The notes under the pieces are model-generated. The model was not told the origin of the DNA, ran no database searches, and saw only the letters and a program-made list of their open reading frames with translations. From positions 1 to 64,000 of the forward strand of contig CATNCF010000012.1 of the NCBI GenBank assembly GCA_950097145.1: 64,000 bases of DNA, read 5' to 3'. The translations under genes were made by a program, and so were the position numbers. This DNA comes from an uncultured Lachnospiraceae bacterium (GTDB taxonomy: Bacteria; Bacillota; Clostridia; Lachnospirales; Lachnospiraceae). Positions 43,631-51,792 of this stretch are shown piece by piece (within the stretch, counting starts at the first letter, position 1; every line of letters begins with the position of its first letter).

Positions 43631-45079
43631 ATGTATAATGAAGTGGATTTAGATAAAATAGATATAAATTCAGAACCGCCGATGGAAGAACCAGCCAGGC
43701 AATATTATTTTATGGCAAAATGCAGGGAATGGATCAGGGAGTTTGAACGGAAAAACGGACGATGCCCCACTGCGTTTACTCAAACGTTCGGCTGCCAGAT
43801 GAATGCCAGAGATTCAGAGAAACTCACAGGAATCCTGGAAAAAATCGGATATAAGCAGGCAGAAAGCGAGGAGGCAGATTTTGTTATTTATAATACTTGT
43901 ACGGTAAGGGAGAACGCCAATAATAAGGTGTGGGGCAGGCTGGGCTATTTGAATGCATACAAGAAGCAGCATCCCCATATGAAAATTGCGCTCTGCGGAT
44001 GTATGATGCAGGAACCGGAAGTCATCGAAAAACTGAGAAAAAGTTACCGTTTTGTGGATTTGGTTTTTGGAACTCACAATATTTATAAATTTGCAGAGCT
44101 GCTGGCAGAAGCTTTGGAACAGGAAGGCATGTTCATTGATGTATGGAAGGGTACGGACCAGATTGTGGAGGATTTGCCAATAGAGCGCAAATATGCTTTT
44201 AAATCTGGTGTAAACATTATGTTTGGATGTAATAATTTCTGCAGCTACTGTATTGTTCCATATGTCAGGGGAAGGGAACGGAGCCGGAAACCCCAGGACA
44301 TTTTAAGAGAGATTGAAAGACTTGCAGCAGACGGTGTAGTAGAAATTATGCTTCTGGGGCAGAATGTGAATTCTTATGGAAAAACTTTAGAAGAACCGAT
44401 GACTTTTGCCCAACTGCTCTCAGAAGTTGAGAAATTGGAGGGGATTGAACGAATTCGGTTTATGACTTCCCACCCTAAGGATCTCTCGGATGAACTGATT
44501 GAGGTTATGGCAAATTCCAATAAGATATGTAATCATCTGCATCTGCCCCTGCAGTCTGGAAGCAGCCGTATTTTAAAAAAAATGAACCGCCGATATGATA
44601 AAGAACAGTATCTTGCCCTGGCGGCAAAAATACGGAAGGCCATGCCGGGACTCGCATTGACTACAGATATTATTGTTGGATTTCCAGGGGAAACAGAAGA
44701 GGATTTTGAAGAAACCATGGATGTGGTAAGGCAGGTTGGCTATGACAGCGCATTTACTTTTATCTATTCCAAACGTACAGGGACTCCGGCCGCAGCCATG
44801 GAAGAACAAGTACCAGAAGCAGTGGTGAAAGAACGTTTTGACCGTCTGTTAAAAGAGGTGCAAAGAGGCGCTGCGGAACGTGCCAGGGCCCTGACTGGAA
44901 GCGTAGAGAAAGTTTTGGCAGAAGAGATTAATGAACAGGATGAAGCACTGGTAACAGGAAGAATGGGCAATAATTTTATCGTCCATTTTCCAGGAACGGA
45001 GGATCTGATCGGCAAGATTGTTAACGTGAAGTTAAAGGAATGCCGGGGATTTTATTTTTATGGGGAAATGACAGATTAG
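43631..45079 (+). CDS. miaB: tRNA (N6-isopentenyl adenosine(37)-C2)-methylthiotransferase
   Basis: MiaB adds a methylthio group to i6A37 of tRNA. 482 residues: UPF0004 domain with cysteines in FGCQMNARDSEK, NTCTVRENA and CGCMMQEPEV; radical SAM motif FGCNNFCSYCIVPYVRGRERSR; C-terminal TRAM domain. The N-terminal 40 residues are an extension. ruvA follows 12 bp later. Confidence 0.95.
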   Translation: MYNEVDLDKIDINSEPPMEEPARQYYFMAKCREWIREFERKNGRCPTAFTQTFGCQMNARDSEKLTGILEKIGYKQAESEEADFVIYNTCTVRENANNKVWGRLGYLNAYKKQHPHMKIALCGCMMQEPEVIEKLRKSYRFVDLVFGTHNIYKFAELLAEALEQEGMFIDVWKGTDQIVEDLPIERKYAFKSGVNIMFGCNNFCSYCIVPYVRGRERSRKPQDILREIERLAADGVVEIMLLGQNVNSYGKTLEEPMTFAQLLSEVEKLEGIERIRFMTSHPKDLSDELIEVMANSNKICNHLHLPLQSGSSRILKKMNRRYDKEQYLALAAKIRKAMPGLALTTDIIVGFPGETEEDFEETMDVVRQVGYDSAFTFIYSKRTGTPAAAMEEQVPEAVVKERFDRLLKEVQRGAAERARALTGSVEKVLAEEINEQDEALVTGRMGNNFIVHFPGTEDLIGKIVNVKLKECRGFYFYGEMTD

Positions 45080-45091
45080 AAAGGTGGCGTT

Positions 45092-45709
45092 ATGTATTCA
45101 TACATGAAGGGTGAACTGATTGAGATTTTAGATGATACCATTGTACTTGAAGTGAATCATATTGGCTATAATATCCATATTCCGGCAAGCATCATCGACA
45201 ATTTCAGCGGGACAGGCCAGACAATAAAGATTTATACTTATTTTCACGTAAAGGAAGATTCCATGAAGCTCTATGGCTTCCTCACCCAGGATGATCTGAA
45301 CGTGTTTAAACTTCTGCTGGGAGTTAACGGAATCGGTCCCAAAGGAGCGCTGGCCATATTGACAGTTATGACGCCGGACGATCTGCGTTTTGCCATACTT
45401 GGAGACGATGCAAAGACCATAGCAAAAGCTCCGGGCATTGGAATTAAGACTGCACAGCGTCTGATCCTGGAGTTAAAGGATAAACTGGATCTTCAGGAAG
45501 CATTGGAAGTTAAGGCGGCGCATATGGCAGAGGAGCCAGGAGAAAGTTCCGCCGATTCTGGTATAAAAAACGAGGCTGTACAGGCATTGGCAGCTCTTGG
45601 ATATTCCTCGACAGAGGCTTTGAAGGCAGTAAAGGCAGTGAAATTTACAGAAGGCATGACGGTGGAAGAGGTCTTAAAGGCGTCTTTAAAGCAGATGGCA
45701 TTCTTATAG
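45092..45709 (+). CDS. ruvA: Holliday junction branch migration protein RuvA
   Basis: A 205-residue RuvA, the junction-binding subunit that loads the RuvB motor. OB-fold N-terminus (MYSYMKGELIEILDDTIVLEVNHIGY), tandem helix-hairpin-helix motifs (LLGVNGIGPKGALAIL and APGIGIKTAQRLILEL) and the C-terminal RuvB-binding domain (EAVQALAALGYSSTEALKAV). ruvB is not adjacent as usual but 4.4 kb downstream, beyond an acetyltransferase gene and a restriction-modification module. Confidence 0.96.
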   Translation: MYSYMKGELIEILDDTIVLEVNHIGYNIHIPASIIDNFSGTGQTIKIYTYFHVKEDSMKLYGFLTQDDLNVFKLLLGVNGIGPKGALAILTVMTPDDLRFAILGDDAKTIAKAPGIGIKTAQRLILELKDKLDLQEALEVKAAHMAEEPGESSADSGIKNEAVQALAALGYSSTEALKAVKAVKFTEGMTVEEVLKASLKQMAFL

Positions 45710-45780
45710 GAGGTTCATGTGAGTTCTGAAGTGTTTACAAGAGTAAAATAGTAGTGGATTTTGAAAGTGGAGGACAAATT

Positions 45781-46227
45781 ATGACTACGATAAAGAGAAT
45801 GGAAGAAAAGGATACACAGGATATATTTGAAATGATGCGGGATTTTTATGATTCTCCGGCGATTTTACATGAAGTGCCGGAAGAGGTTTTAAGGCGTGAT
45901 ATCGAGGCTTGTATCAGCGATAATCCATACATTGAAGGGCTTGTCTTCCGTGCCCACGGAGTAATTGCAGGATATGCCATGCTTTCCAAAAGCTTCTCCA
46001 CGGAGTTTGGCGGAGCTTGTATCTGGATAGAGGATCTTTACATGAAGCCGGAGTACCGCAATGGCGGGATAGGAACCCAGTTTTTCCAGTATCTTGAGAC
46101 GGAATACAAAGGCAAGGCGGTGCTTTTGAAATTGGAAGTGGAACCAGGGAATACTTGGGCGATTGAGGTATACAAAAAGTGCGGATATAAAGAACTTTCT
46201 TATATGGAAATGATTAAGGAGTTATAG
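45781..46227 (+). CDS. GNAT-family N-acetyltransferase
   Basis: A 148-residue acetyltransferase with IWIEDLYMKPEYRNGGIGTQFFQYLE and LEVEPGNTWAIEVYKKCGYKEL, which form the acetyl-CoA site. GTGGAGGA at 45767-45774 sets the ATG at 45781; an earlier in-frame start at 45754 lacks a site. The substrate is not known. It lies 71 bp after ruvA. Confidence 0.85.
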   Translation: MTTIKRMEEKDTQDIFEMMRDFYDSPAILHEVPEEVLRRDIEACISDNPYIEGLVFRAHGVIAGYAMLSKSFSTEFGGACIWIEDLYMKPEYRNGGIGTQFFQYLETEYKGKAVLLKLEVEPGNTWAIEVYKKCGYKELSYMEMIKEL

Positions 46228-46377
46228 ATGAAAAGGAAAGTACCGATCACGGAAAACCTTTGATTGAGGAAGGACTTCCGTTGATTATGCCAGATACGTA
46301 GAATCCTGTCAGGGTGTTGGAGTTTCTCTGGCTTTGCCGAATTGGAAAAATTTGAACGTTAGAATGATATTTTATCA
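46228..46377 (+). other. Gene-free spacer with degraded coding look
   Basis: Right after the acetyltransferase stop there is an 11-codon frame (ATG at 46228 to TGA) and, in another frame, about 37 open codons ending with SCQGVGVSLALPNW and a short tail. Neither has a supported start and no family is recognised. It may be debris at the left edge of the inserted restriction-modification module. Confidence 0.3.
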
Positions 46378-46406
46378 TTGACATTATAGAACAAATGTTC
46401 TATAAT
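46378..46406 (+). promoter_or_regulatory. Consensus sigma-A promoter of the restriction-modification module
   Basis: TTGACA (46378-46383), 17 bp, TATAAT (46401-46406), a perfect match. AGAGGTG (46413-46419) and the ATG at 46425 follow, so the untranslated leader is only about 12 nt. Confidence 0.9.
46383..46406 (+). promoter_or_regulatory. LexA-type (SOS) operator over the module promoter
   Basis: A perfect 11+2+11 bp palindrome fills the promoter spacer and the -10 box. Its core, AGAACAAATGTTCT (46388-46401), contains GAAC-N4-GTTC, the Gram-positive LexA box core. A repressor bound here would block RNA polymerase. LexA is the best guess from the motif; a module-specific controller binding the same palindrome is possible, but no controller gene is present. 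Confidence 0.7.
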
Positions 46407-46424
46407 GGTGATAGAGGTGATTTT

Positions 46425-48617
46425 ATGCAGATACGGCTAATAGAAGCTTTTAGGGAATTTGAAGCAAAGTATGCATCGTTAAAAAGAATTACAGCAGCAT
46501 GGTATAAGACTCAGTGTGGTGTCTTTTCTAACAATAAAGCATCTGAAACGAAAAATAAAAACGGTTATTCCGAAGAATGGTATCGAGCCCGCATGGTTTG
46601 GAGTTTGGTAAGAACGCAGTATTGTGCTCCGGAAAATATCTGCGTGGAATTTTCAATTCCAAAGGGCAGCAAAGGGGCAAATCCATTAAAACCAGATCTT
46701 GTTATTTTTACAGATGCAGATTGGAAAAGAGAATACGACAATTGGAAAGATAAAGATACGAAACTGCCAGAAAGCCTTGCAAAAAAAATGTTGGTTGTAG
46801 GGGAAGCTAAGAATAATACGAACGAGGTCAATCGTGCAGTTACTGTGCAAATGTCCGAAGCAATGAACAGTGCGGTTGGATGTGAAGAAGTTTATGGTTT
46901 ATATTTCGATTGTATGGATGATATATTACTGTTTAAGAAGGTTCGGAATCATTCTATACAACGTTATTACGAGAAAATGCAAAAAATAGATGGCGATGAA
47001 ATTGAAGCTTTAAATCTGGTATACCGTGACACATTACAGAATATGCCTAAATTTGAAGATTTACTGGAACATAATCTTCCTTCTGACATGGTAAACAGAA
47101 GAAATTTTAATCATACGCAGCCACTGAGAGAAGAAAGTTTTTCTGAAATTTTAGAGATTATAAACAGAACCGTAGACAGATTGGGATTATCCCGGGATGC
47201 ACAAGATTTAATTGTAGAGTTTTTGACTTTGAAAGCAGCAGATGAAAAAGAAGTATTAAGAAAACAAAAGAAGTTTTTTGAATTTTATATTTTAGATGAA
47301 GAAAGAAATGGCTTATTTGGGGATCAAACATTTAGAGGCCGTATTAATGAGATTTACAAAAGGGCAAAAAGTGAATATAGCGGCACCATATTTAATCCAT
47401 CAGCGCTAACATATAAGGAAAAGAATCATAATCTTATTCCATCTCATCCAGATGATGAAAAAATGCTTATATCTATTATCACCATTTTCCAAGAAAAAAA
47501 GATTTCTATTATAGGCTCCAGGCATACCGGCTTTAATCAAATAATTTTTAACAATTTTGGAAATAACATTGAAAAGGCGAAAGAAAAACAGTTTTTTACG
47601 CCAGTTCCAGTGGTAGAGGCGATTGTAAAGCTTGTAAATCCTCAAAAAAACGAAAAGATTTGTGATCCGTGTGCTGGAATATGCGATTTTTTAGCCATGG
47701 CATTTAGACATGTAAACAGAAAAAATTTATCTGGATTAATGGACGCAAATGACTATTATGGATTTGATAAAGATAATAAAATTTTAAAATTGGCAGAACT
47801 TAATCTTGTATTAAATGGTGATGGAAATGCTGTGATAAGAAATATGAACACAATTGATCATAAATTACTTGTAAATGGACAATATCAAAATATTAAATTT
47901 GATATTGATGATTATAATGTGGAGGATTGGACAAATAAAAATGATGAGTCACTGAATGTGCAAAAATTTGATGTAATTTTGACCAATCCTCCATTTGGAA
48001 GGGGAAGAGATTTACAGACAGGTAAGAATGGCAAGTGGGATGTATCAAAAAAAACCATTCAATTGTATGAAGTATGGATGAAAAAAAAACAGCCTAAGAG
48101 TATAGATATGGGAGTTATTTTCCTGGAAAATGCAGTTAAAATGCTTAATGATGGGGGAAGGATGGCAATTGTTTTAAGTAATTCTATTGCGAGTATTAAG
48201 GACTGGGAATGTGTAAGAGAATGGCTGATATCAAAAATGAGAATTGTTGCATTAATTGATTTGCCAGCGAATACTTTTGGACAGACAGGTGTTGCAACCA
48301 CAGTAGTGATTGCATATAAGCCAAAGAAAAATGAAATGCATCTTTTAAATGAGGATTATGAGGTCTTTGTAAAGGAAATTGAACATGTGGGATATACTGT
48401 AAAAGAGAAAAATAAGGTGATAGATATGCCGCCAAATTATTTAATAGATGAAAACACTTATGAAATAGTCTGTGATAAAGACGGAAAAAAATGTATTTTA
48501 AGTGATTTTCCAGAACTGGTTTCTACATTTGGAGAGTGGCTGGAAGATAATAAATATGTCAATCAGGAGATATACCGGGCATTTCATGGAGAATCTTATC
48601 AGAAATGGAGTAATTAG
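46425..48617 (+). CDS. Fused PD-(D/E)xK nuclease / N6-adenine DNA methyltransferase
   Basis: 730 residues from the ATG at 46425; the longer frame to 46395 overlaps the promoter and is rejected. The N-terminal nuclease domain resembles HsdR_N: Glu75 (ICVEFS), Pro90-Asp91 (KPDLVIF), Glu127-x-Lys129 (VVGEAKN), Gln142. A helical part follows, then a gamma-class N6-adenine methylase: motif X KQFFTPVPVVEAIV (389-402), motif I DPCAGICDF (414-422) and motif IV NPPF (521-524). The second glycine expected in motif I is Cys420. With no helicase domain and a separate S subunit next to it, the layout resembles BcgI-like type IIB enzymes. AT-richer than its neighbours. Confidence 0.85.
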   Translation: MQIRLIEAFREFEAKYASLKRITAAWYKTQCGVFSNNKASETKNKNGYSEEWYRARMVWSLVRTQYCAPENICVEFSIPKGSKGANPLKPDLVIFTDADWKREYDNWKDKDTKLPESLAKKMLVVGEAKNNTNEVNRAVTVQMSEAMNSAVGCEEVYGLYFDCMDDILLFKKVRNHSIQRYYEKMQKIDGDEIEALNLVYRDTLQNMPKFEDLLEHNLPSDMVNRRNFNHTQPLREESFSEILEIINRTVDRLGLSRDAQDLIVEFLTLKAADEKEVLRKQKKFFEFYILDEERNGLFGDQTFRGRINEIYKRAKSEYSGTIFNPSALTYKEKNHNLIPSHPDDEKMLISIITIFQEKKISIIGSRHTGFNQIIFNNFGNNIEKAKEKQFFTPVPVVEAIVKLVNPQKNEKICDPCAGICDFLAMAFRHVNRKNLSGLMDANDYYGFDKDNKILKLAELNLVLNGDGNAVIRNMNTIDHKLLVNGQYQNIKFDIDDYNVEDWTNKNDESLNVQKFDVILTNPPFGRGRDLQTGKNGKWDVSKKTIQLYEVWMKKKQPKSIDMGVIFLENAVKMLNDGGRMAIVLSNSIASIKDWECVREWLISKMRIVALIDLPANTFGQTGVATTVVIAYKPKKNEMHLLNEDYEVFVKEIEHVGYTVKEKNKVIDMPPNYLIDENTYEIVCDKDGKKCILSDFPELVSTFGEWLEDNKYVNQEIYRAFHGESYQKWSN

Positions 48618-50084
48618 ATGAATTATTACAAAAAGCCAGAATTTGTAAAAATATCTCAAATAAAAAATAAACATTATTCCTTACATCCTATGGAACATAG
48701 AATTGTACCAATACCAGGACGTAATTATATACTGTTAAGAGAACTGTGTGATACAGAAGATGTGGGAAAACAGATTGATGTTTCAGAATATTTACCGTTC
48801 GATACCAAATATTATTTGCAGACTATTAGCTGTATGGAAGGAAATATTGTATCTCTGCAGCAGGGAAAAAATATTTCTCCCTTAACTTATAATAAATCTG
48901 CCAAAAAATTATCAAAAGGAAATTTTTGCATTAGCAGGAATGCATCGATTGGAAAAATAGCTTATGTTTCTAATGATTGTAAGGCTATCGTGAATGGAGG
49001 AATTTCCTTTTTTAAATTTAAAGATGAATATAAGTATTACATTCCAGCTTTTTTTATTACAAATTATGGCGAAGATACCTTAAAATGCACTACATCTGGA
49101 GGCGGAACCCAACAAAATGTAAAGCGGGAGACTTTGCTGAATATAAAAATTCCACTTCCAGCGAACAACATGAATCACTCTCAAGAAGAAGTGATAACGT
49201 ACGTTTCTGCTTTGGTCCAACTTTTAATTGAAAAAGAGATGATGATTGAAAAAAAAGTTAAGAAAATCAATGCTATCATAGAAAATGAAATGAAGAAAAA
49301 ACAAAGTAAAACTCCATATAAGTTTCCGACAATAAAAGAGATCAAGAACAGAGGGTACAGATTAGATACAGGTGTATATGAAAGAAAATATAAAGAAGTA
49401 ATGAATCAGATTGTGTCGTTTGAAAAAGGATTCCATATGATACGGGATATGGAATATGACTGGATTTCTGGAAAGACGCCGGATATCATTTTACCATGTG
49501 AAAAGGGCAAATATTGGTGGATCGCGGTAGGAGATATTTCATATGGATTAAAATTTAAAGAACTTAACAGGTATAATACAGCAGAAAATATTTCTGGAAA
49601 ATTGGAAGACGGAGATATCTTGATTACCAGAAAAGGTGCAACTGTTGGAAAAATGAATATGTATTTTGATTTATATAATATTCCAGCGTTTGTGAATGAA
49701 GATATTAAGGTTTTGAGATTAAAGGAAAAGATGGAAGAAAAAGTATTTATTGGTATGTTCTTAAATTCAAAGTATGGGCAGGAGCAAATGCTCAATCTTG
49801 CGTCCAGAGGGACAAAACAAGGATTAACAAATGAAAATATTTTGGATATTTGCGTACCTGACTTTGATGATAAGGTTAAAGCAAAGATATTTCAAGAGTA
49901 TTACCAGAACTGTGAGAATAAACGGGAACCATCCGAGCCATATTTAAGATATCATATTATGCGCAATCAAGAACTGGGGATATGTCAGCTTAACATGGAG
50001 ATGTTTATGATTAAAAGAAAGCTGGAGGGAATCGTTGCACAGATTGTAAAGCAGCATGAAATCCAGATAGATTACATGTTGTAA
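48618..50084 (+). CDS. Type I-like DNA specificity (S) subunit, two TRDs
   Basis: 488 residues that would dictate the DNA target of the fused nuclease-methylase. Two target-recognition domains can be seen (about 20-215 and 250-430). Each has the family pattern of a NASIGKIAYVS or GATVGKMNMYF strand, and an NGGISFF or NEDIKVL strand further on. They are joined by a Lys/Glu-rich coiled coil (about 205-240). Two TRDs imply a bipartite recognition site. The ATG directly follows the upstream stop (TAGATG), so translation is probably coupled. Confidence 0.85.
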   Translation: MNYYKKPEFVKISQIKNKHYSLHPMEHRIVPIPGRNYILLRELCDTEDVGKQIDVSEYLPFDTKYYLQTISCMEGNIVSLQQGKNISPLTYNKSAKKLSKGNFCISRNASIGKIAYVSNDCKAIVNGGISFFKFKDEYKYYIPAFFITNYGEDTLKCTTSGGGTQQNVKRETLLNIKIPLPANNMNHSQEEVITYVSALVQLLIEKEMMIEKKVKKINAIIENEMKKKQSKTPYKFPTIKEIKNRGYRLDTGVYERKYKEVMNQIVSFEKGFHMIRDMEYDWISGKTPDIILPCEKGKYWWIAVGDISYGLKFKELNRYNTAENISGKLEDGDILITRKGATVGKMNMYFDLYNIPAFVNEDIKVLRLKEKMEEKVFIGMFLNSKYGQEQMLNLASRGTKQGLTNENILDICVPDFDDKVKAKIFQEYYQNCENKREPSEPYLRYHIMRNQELGICQLNMEMFMIKRKLEGIVAQIVKQHEIQIDYML

Positions 50085-50114
50085 GCAGCCCAACAGCAGA
50101 AAGGACAAGCGTTT

Positions 50115-51116
50115 ATGGAAAAACGTGTAATATCCACACAGATCCAGGAGGAGGACCAAAAGATTGAGACAAGCCTCCGGCCTCAGAGTCTGGAAGAATA
50201 TATAGGACAGGAAAAAGCAAAAAAGACCTTAAAGGTATATATCGAAGCGGCGAAACAGAGAGGAGAATCCTTAGATCATGTGCTGTTTTATGGGCCGCCT
50301 GGATTGGGTAAAACCACCCTTGCAGGAATTATTGCAAATGAAATGGGAGTACATATGAAGGTGACCTCGGGTCCTGCCATCGGAAAGCCGGGAGAAATGG
50401 CGGCGATTTTAAGCGGACTTCAGGAAGGAGATATCCTGTTTGTAGATGAAATCCACCGTTTGAACCGTCAGGTGGAAGAGGTACTTTACCCAGCCATGGA
50501 GGATTATGCCATAGATATTATGATTGGAAAAGGAGCCACAGCCCGTTCTATCCGGTTAGATCTTCCGCATTTTACTCTGGTAGGGGCAACTACCCGTGCA
50601 GGTCTGCTGTCCGCTCCCCTCCGGGATCGTTTTGGGGTTGTGCATCATTTGGAATTTTATTATCCAGAAGAATTAAAAGTGATTCTTCTGCATTCAGCAG
50701 AAAAGCTTGAGGTTGAGATTGACGAGGAAGGCGCTTTTGAACTGGCAAGGCGTTCCAGAGGAACGCCGCGGCTGGCAAACCGCCTGTTGAAGCGCGTCAG
50801 AGATTTTGCGCAGGTAAAATATGACGGCAGGATTACCAAAGAGGTTGCCGTCTTTGCACTGGACTTGCTGGAAGTCGACAAGTTCGGACTGGATCAGAAT
50901 GACCGGAATATCCTGATGACTATGATTGAGAAATTCCAGGGGGGGCCCGTGGGGCTTGATACACTGGCTGCGTCTCTGGGCGAGGATTCCGGCACGATTG
51001 AAGATGTTTATGAGCCATATCTTGTTAAAAATGGTTTTATCAACCGGACGCCGAAAGGAAGAGTAGTGACAGATTTTGCTTATGGGCATTTTGGAATTGC
51101 AAAAAATGTCTTATAG
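50115..51116 (+). CDS. ruvB: Holliday junction DNA helicase RuvB
   Basis: A 333-residue AAA+ motor: Walker [13 protein letters not shown], Walker [10 protein letters not shown], sensor [18 protein letters not shown] and a C-terminal winged helix ([20 protein letters not shown]). It starts 30 bp after the specificity subunit and no promoter is visible in that gap, so it is probably read from the LexA-box promoter, from ruvA, or both. Confidence 0.96.
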   Translation: MEKRVISTQIQEEDQKIETSLRPQSLEEYIGQEKAKKTLKVYIEAAKQRGESLDHVLFYGPPGLGKTTLAGIIANEMGVHMKVTSGPAIGKPGEMAAILSGLQEGDILFVDEIHRLNRQVEEVLYPAMEDYAIDIMIGKGATARSIRLDLPHFTLVGATTRAGLLSAPLRDRFGVVHHLEFYYPEELKVILLHSAEKLEVEIDEEGAFELARRSRGTPRLANRLLKRVRDFAQVKYDGRITKEVAVFALDLLEVDKFGLDQNDRNILMTMIEKFQGGPVGLDTLAASLGEDSGTIEDVYEPYLVKNGFINRTPKGRVVTDFAYGHFGIAKNVL

Positions 51117-51125
51117 TGTTAAAAT
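51097..51125 (+). promoter_or_regulatory. Sigma-A promoter of zapA
   Basis: TTGCAA (51097-51102), 17 bp, TAAAAT (51120-51125), overlapping the ruvB stop codon. Confidence 0.6.
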
Positions 51126-51179
51126 GGTAAAAGTTAGGATCATGGGATATACATGTGGTTTCAGGGAGGATTCATATAT

Positions 51180-51749
51180 ATGTCAGAGAAAACCAGTGCA
51201 GAAGTATTGATAGGCGGCAAAATTTATACCTTAAGCGGTTATGAAAGCGAAGAATATTTGCAGAGAGTTGCAAATTATATTAATAATAAAATGAATGAAT
51301 TTGATGAGATGGAACAGTTCCGCCGGCTTGCAGCAGACATGAAGTCTACGCTGATTGAGCTTAATATTGCAGATGATTATTTTAAAGCAAAAGAGCAGGC
51401 AGAGAATCTGGAAGAAGCTGTCCGTGAGAAGGAGAAAGAAATATACGAGCTTCAGCATGATTTGATTTCAGCTAAAATACGGGTGGAAAGCAGTGAAAAG
51501 ATGGCTGCTGAATTGGAGAAAGAAAATAAAGAACTGCTTCTGAATAAATCCAAGCTGGAAGCATCCCTGGAGGACGCTTTGCTGGGGAAGGTAAAGGGAC
51601 AGGCTGCCATTCAGCAGGAGCTGGAACCTCAGGATAAAGGACAGGCTTTTATACAGCCGGAACCTGAAGCTTTAGATAAAGGGCAGGATACAAACAGGCA
51701 GAAGAATGAGAAAAAGAATGGGAAAGAAAGGGTGACTCAAAAGAAATAG
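51180..51749 (+). CDS. zapA: Cell division protein ZapA-like
   Basis: 189 residues: a ZapA head (EVLIGGKIYTLSGYESEEYLQRVANYINNKMNEF), a long coiled coil (about 70-140), and a variable tail with imperfect repeats around DKGQ. ZapA bundles FtsZ filaments. The ATG at 51180 follows AGGGAGGA (51163-51170). The last codons also form the first arm of the terminator hairpin. Confidence 0.85.
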   Translation: MSEKTSAEVLIGGKIYTLSGYESEEYLQRVANYINNKMNEFDEMEQFRRLAADMKSTLIELNIADDYFKAKEQAENLEEAVREKEKEIYELQHDLISAKIRVESSEKMAAELEKENKELLLNKSKLEASLEDALLGKVKGQAAIQQELEPQDKGQAFIQPEPEALDKGQDTNRQKNEKKNGKERVTQKK

Positions 51750-51766
51750 TCTTGAGTCACCCTTCT
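51730..51766 (+). terminator. Terminator overlapping the zapA stop
   Basis: GGGTGACTCAA (51730-51740) pairs perfectly with TTGAGTCACCC (51752-51762), followed by TTCT. The stem's first arm encodes the end of ZapA. Confidence 0.7.
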
Positions 51767-51792
51767 AAGTAGAAAACAGGAGGAACAGAGGA

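Noticed and set aside
46228-46263. 11-codon ORF after the acetyltransferase
   Set aside because: No separate ribosome-binding site and no recognisable product; treated as spacer debris.
46395-46424. Upstream in-frame start for the nuclease-methylase
   Set aside because: The ATG at 46395 lies within the promoter spacer, before the -10 box, so it would not be on the main transcript; AGAGGTG fits the ATG at 46425.
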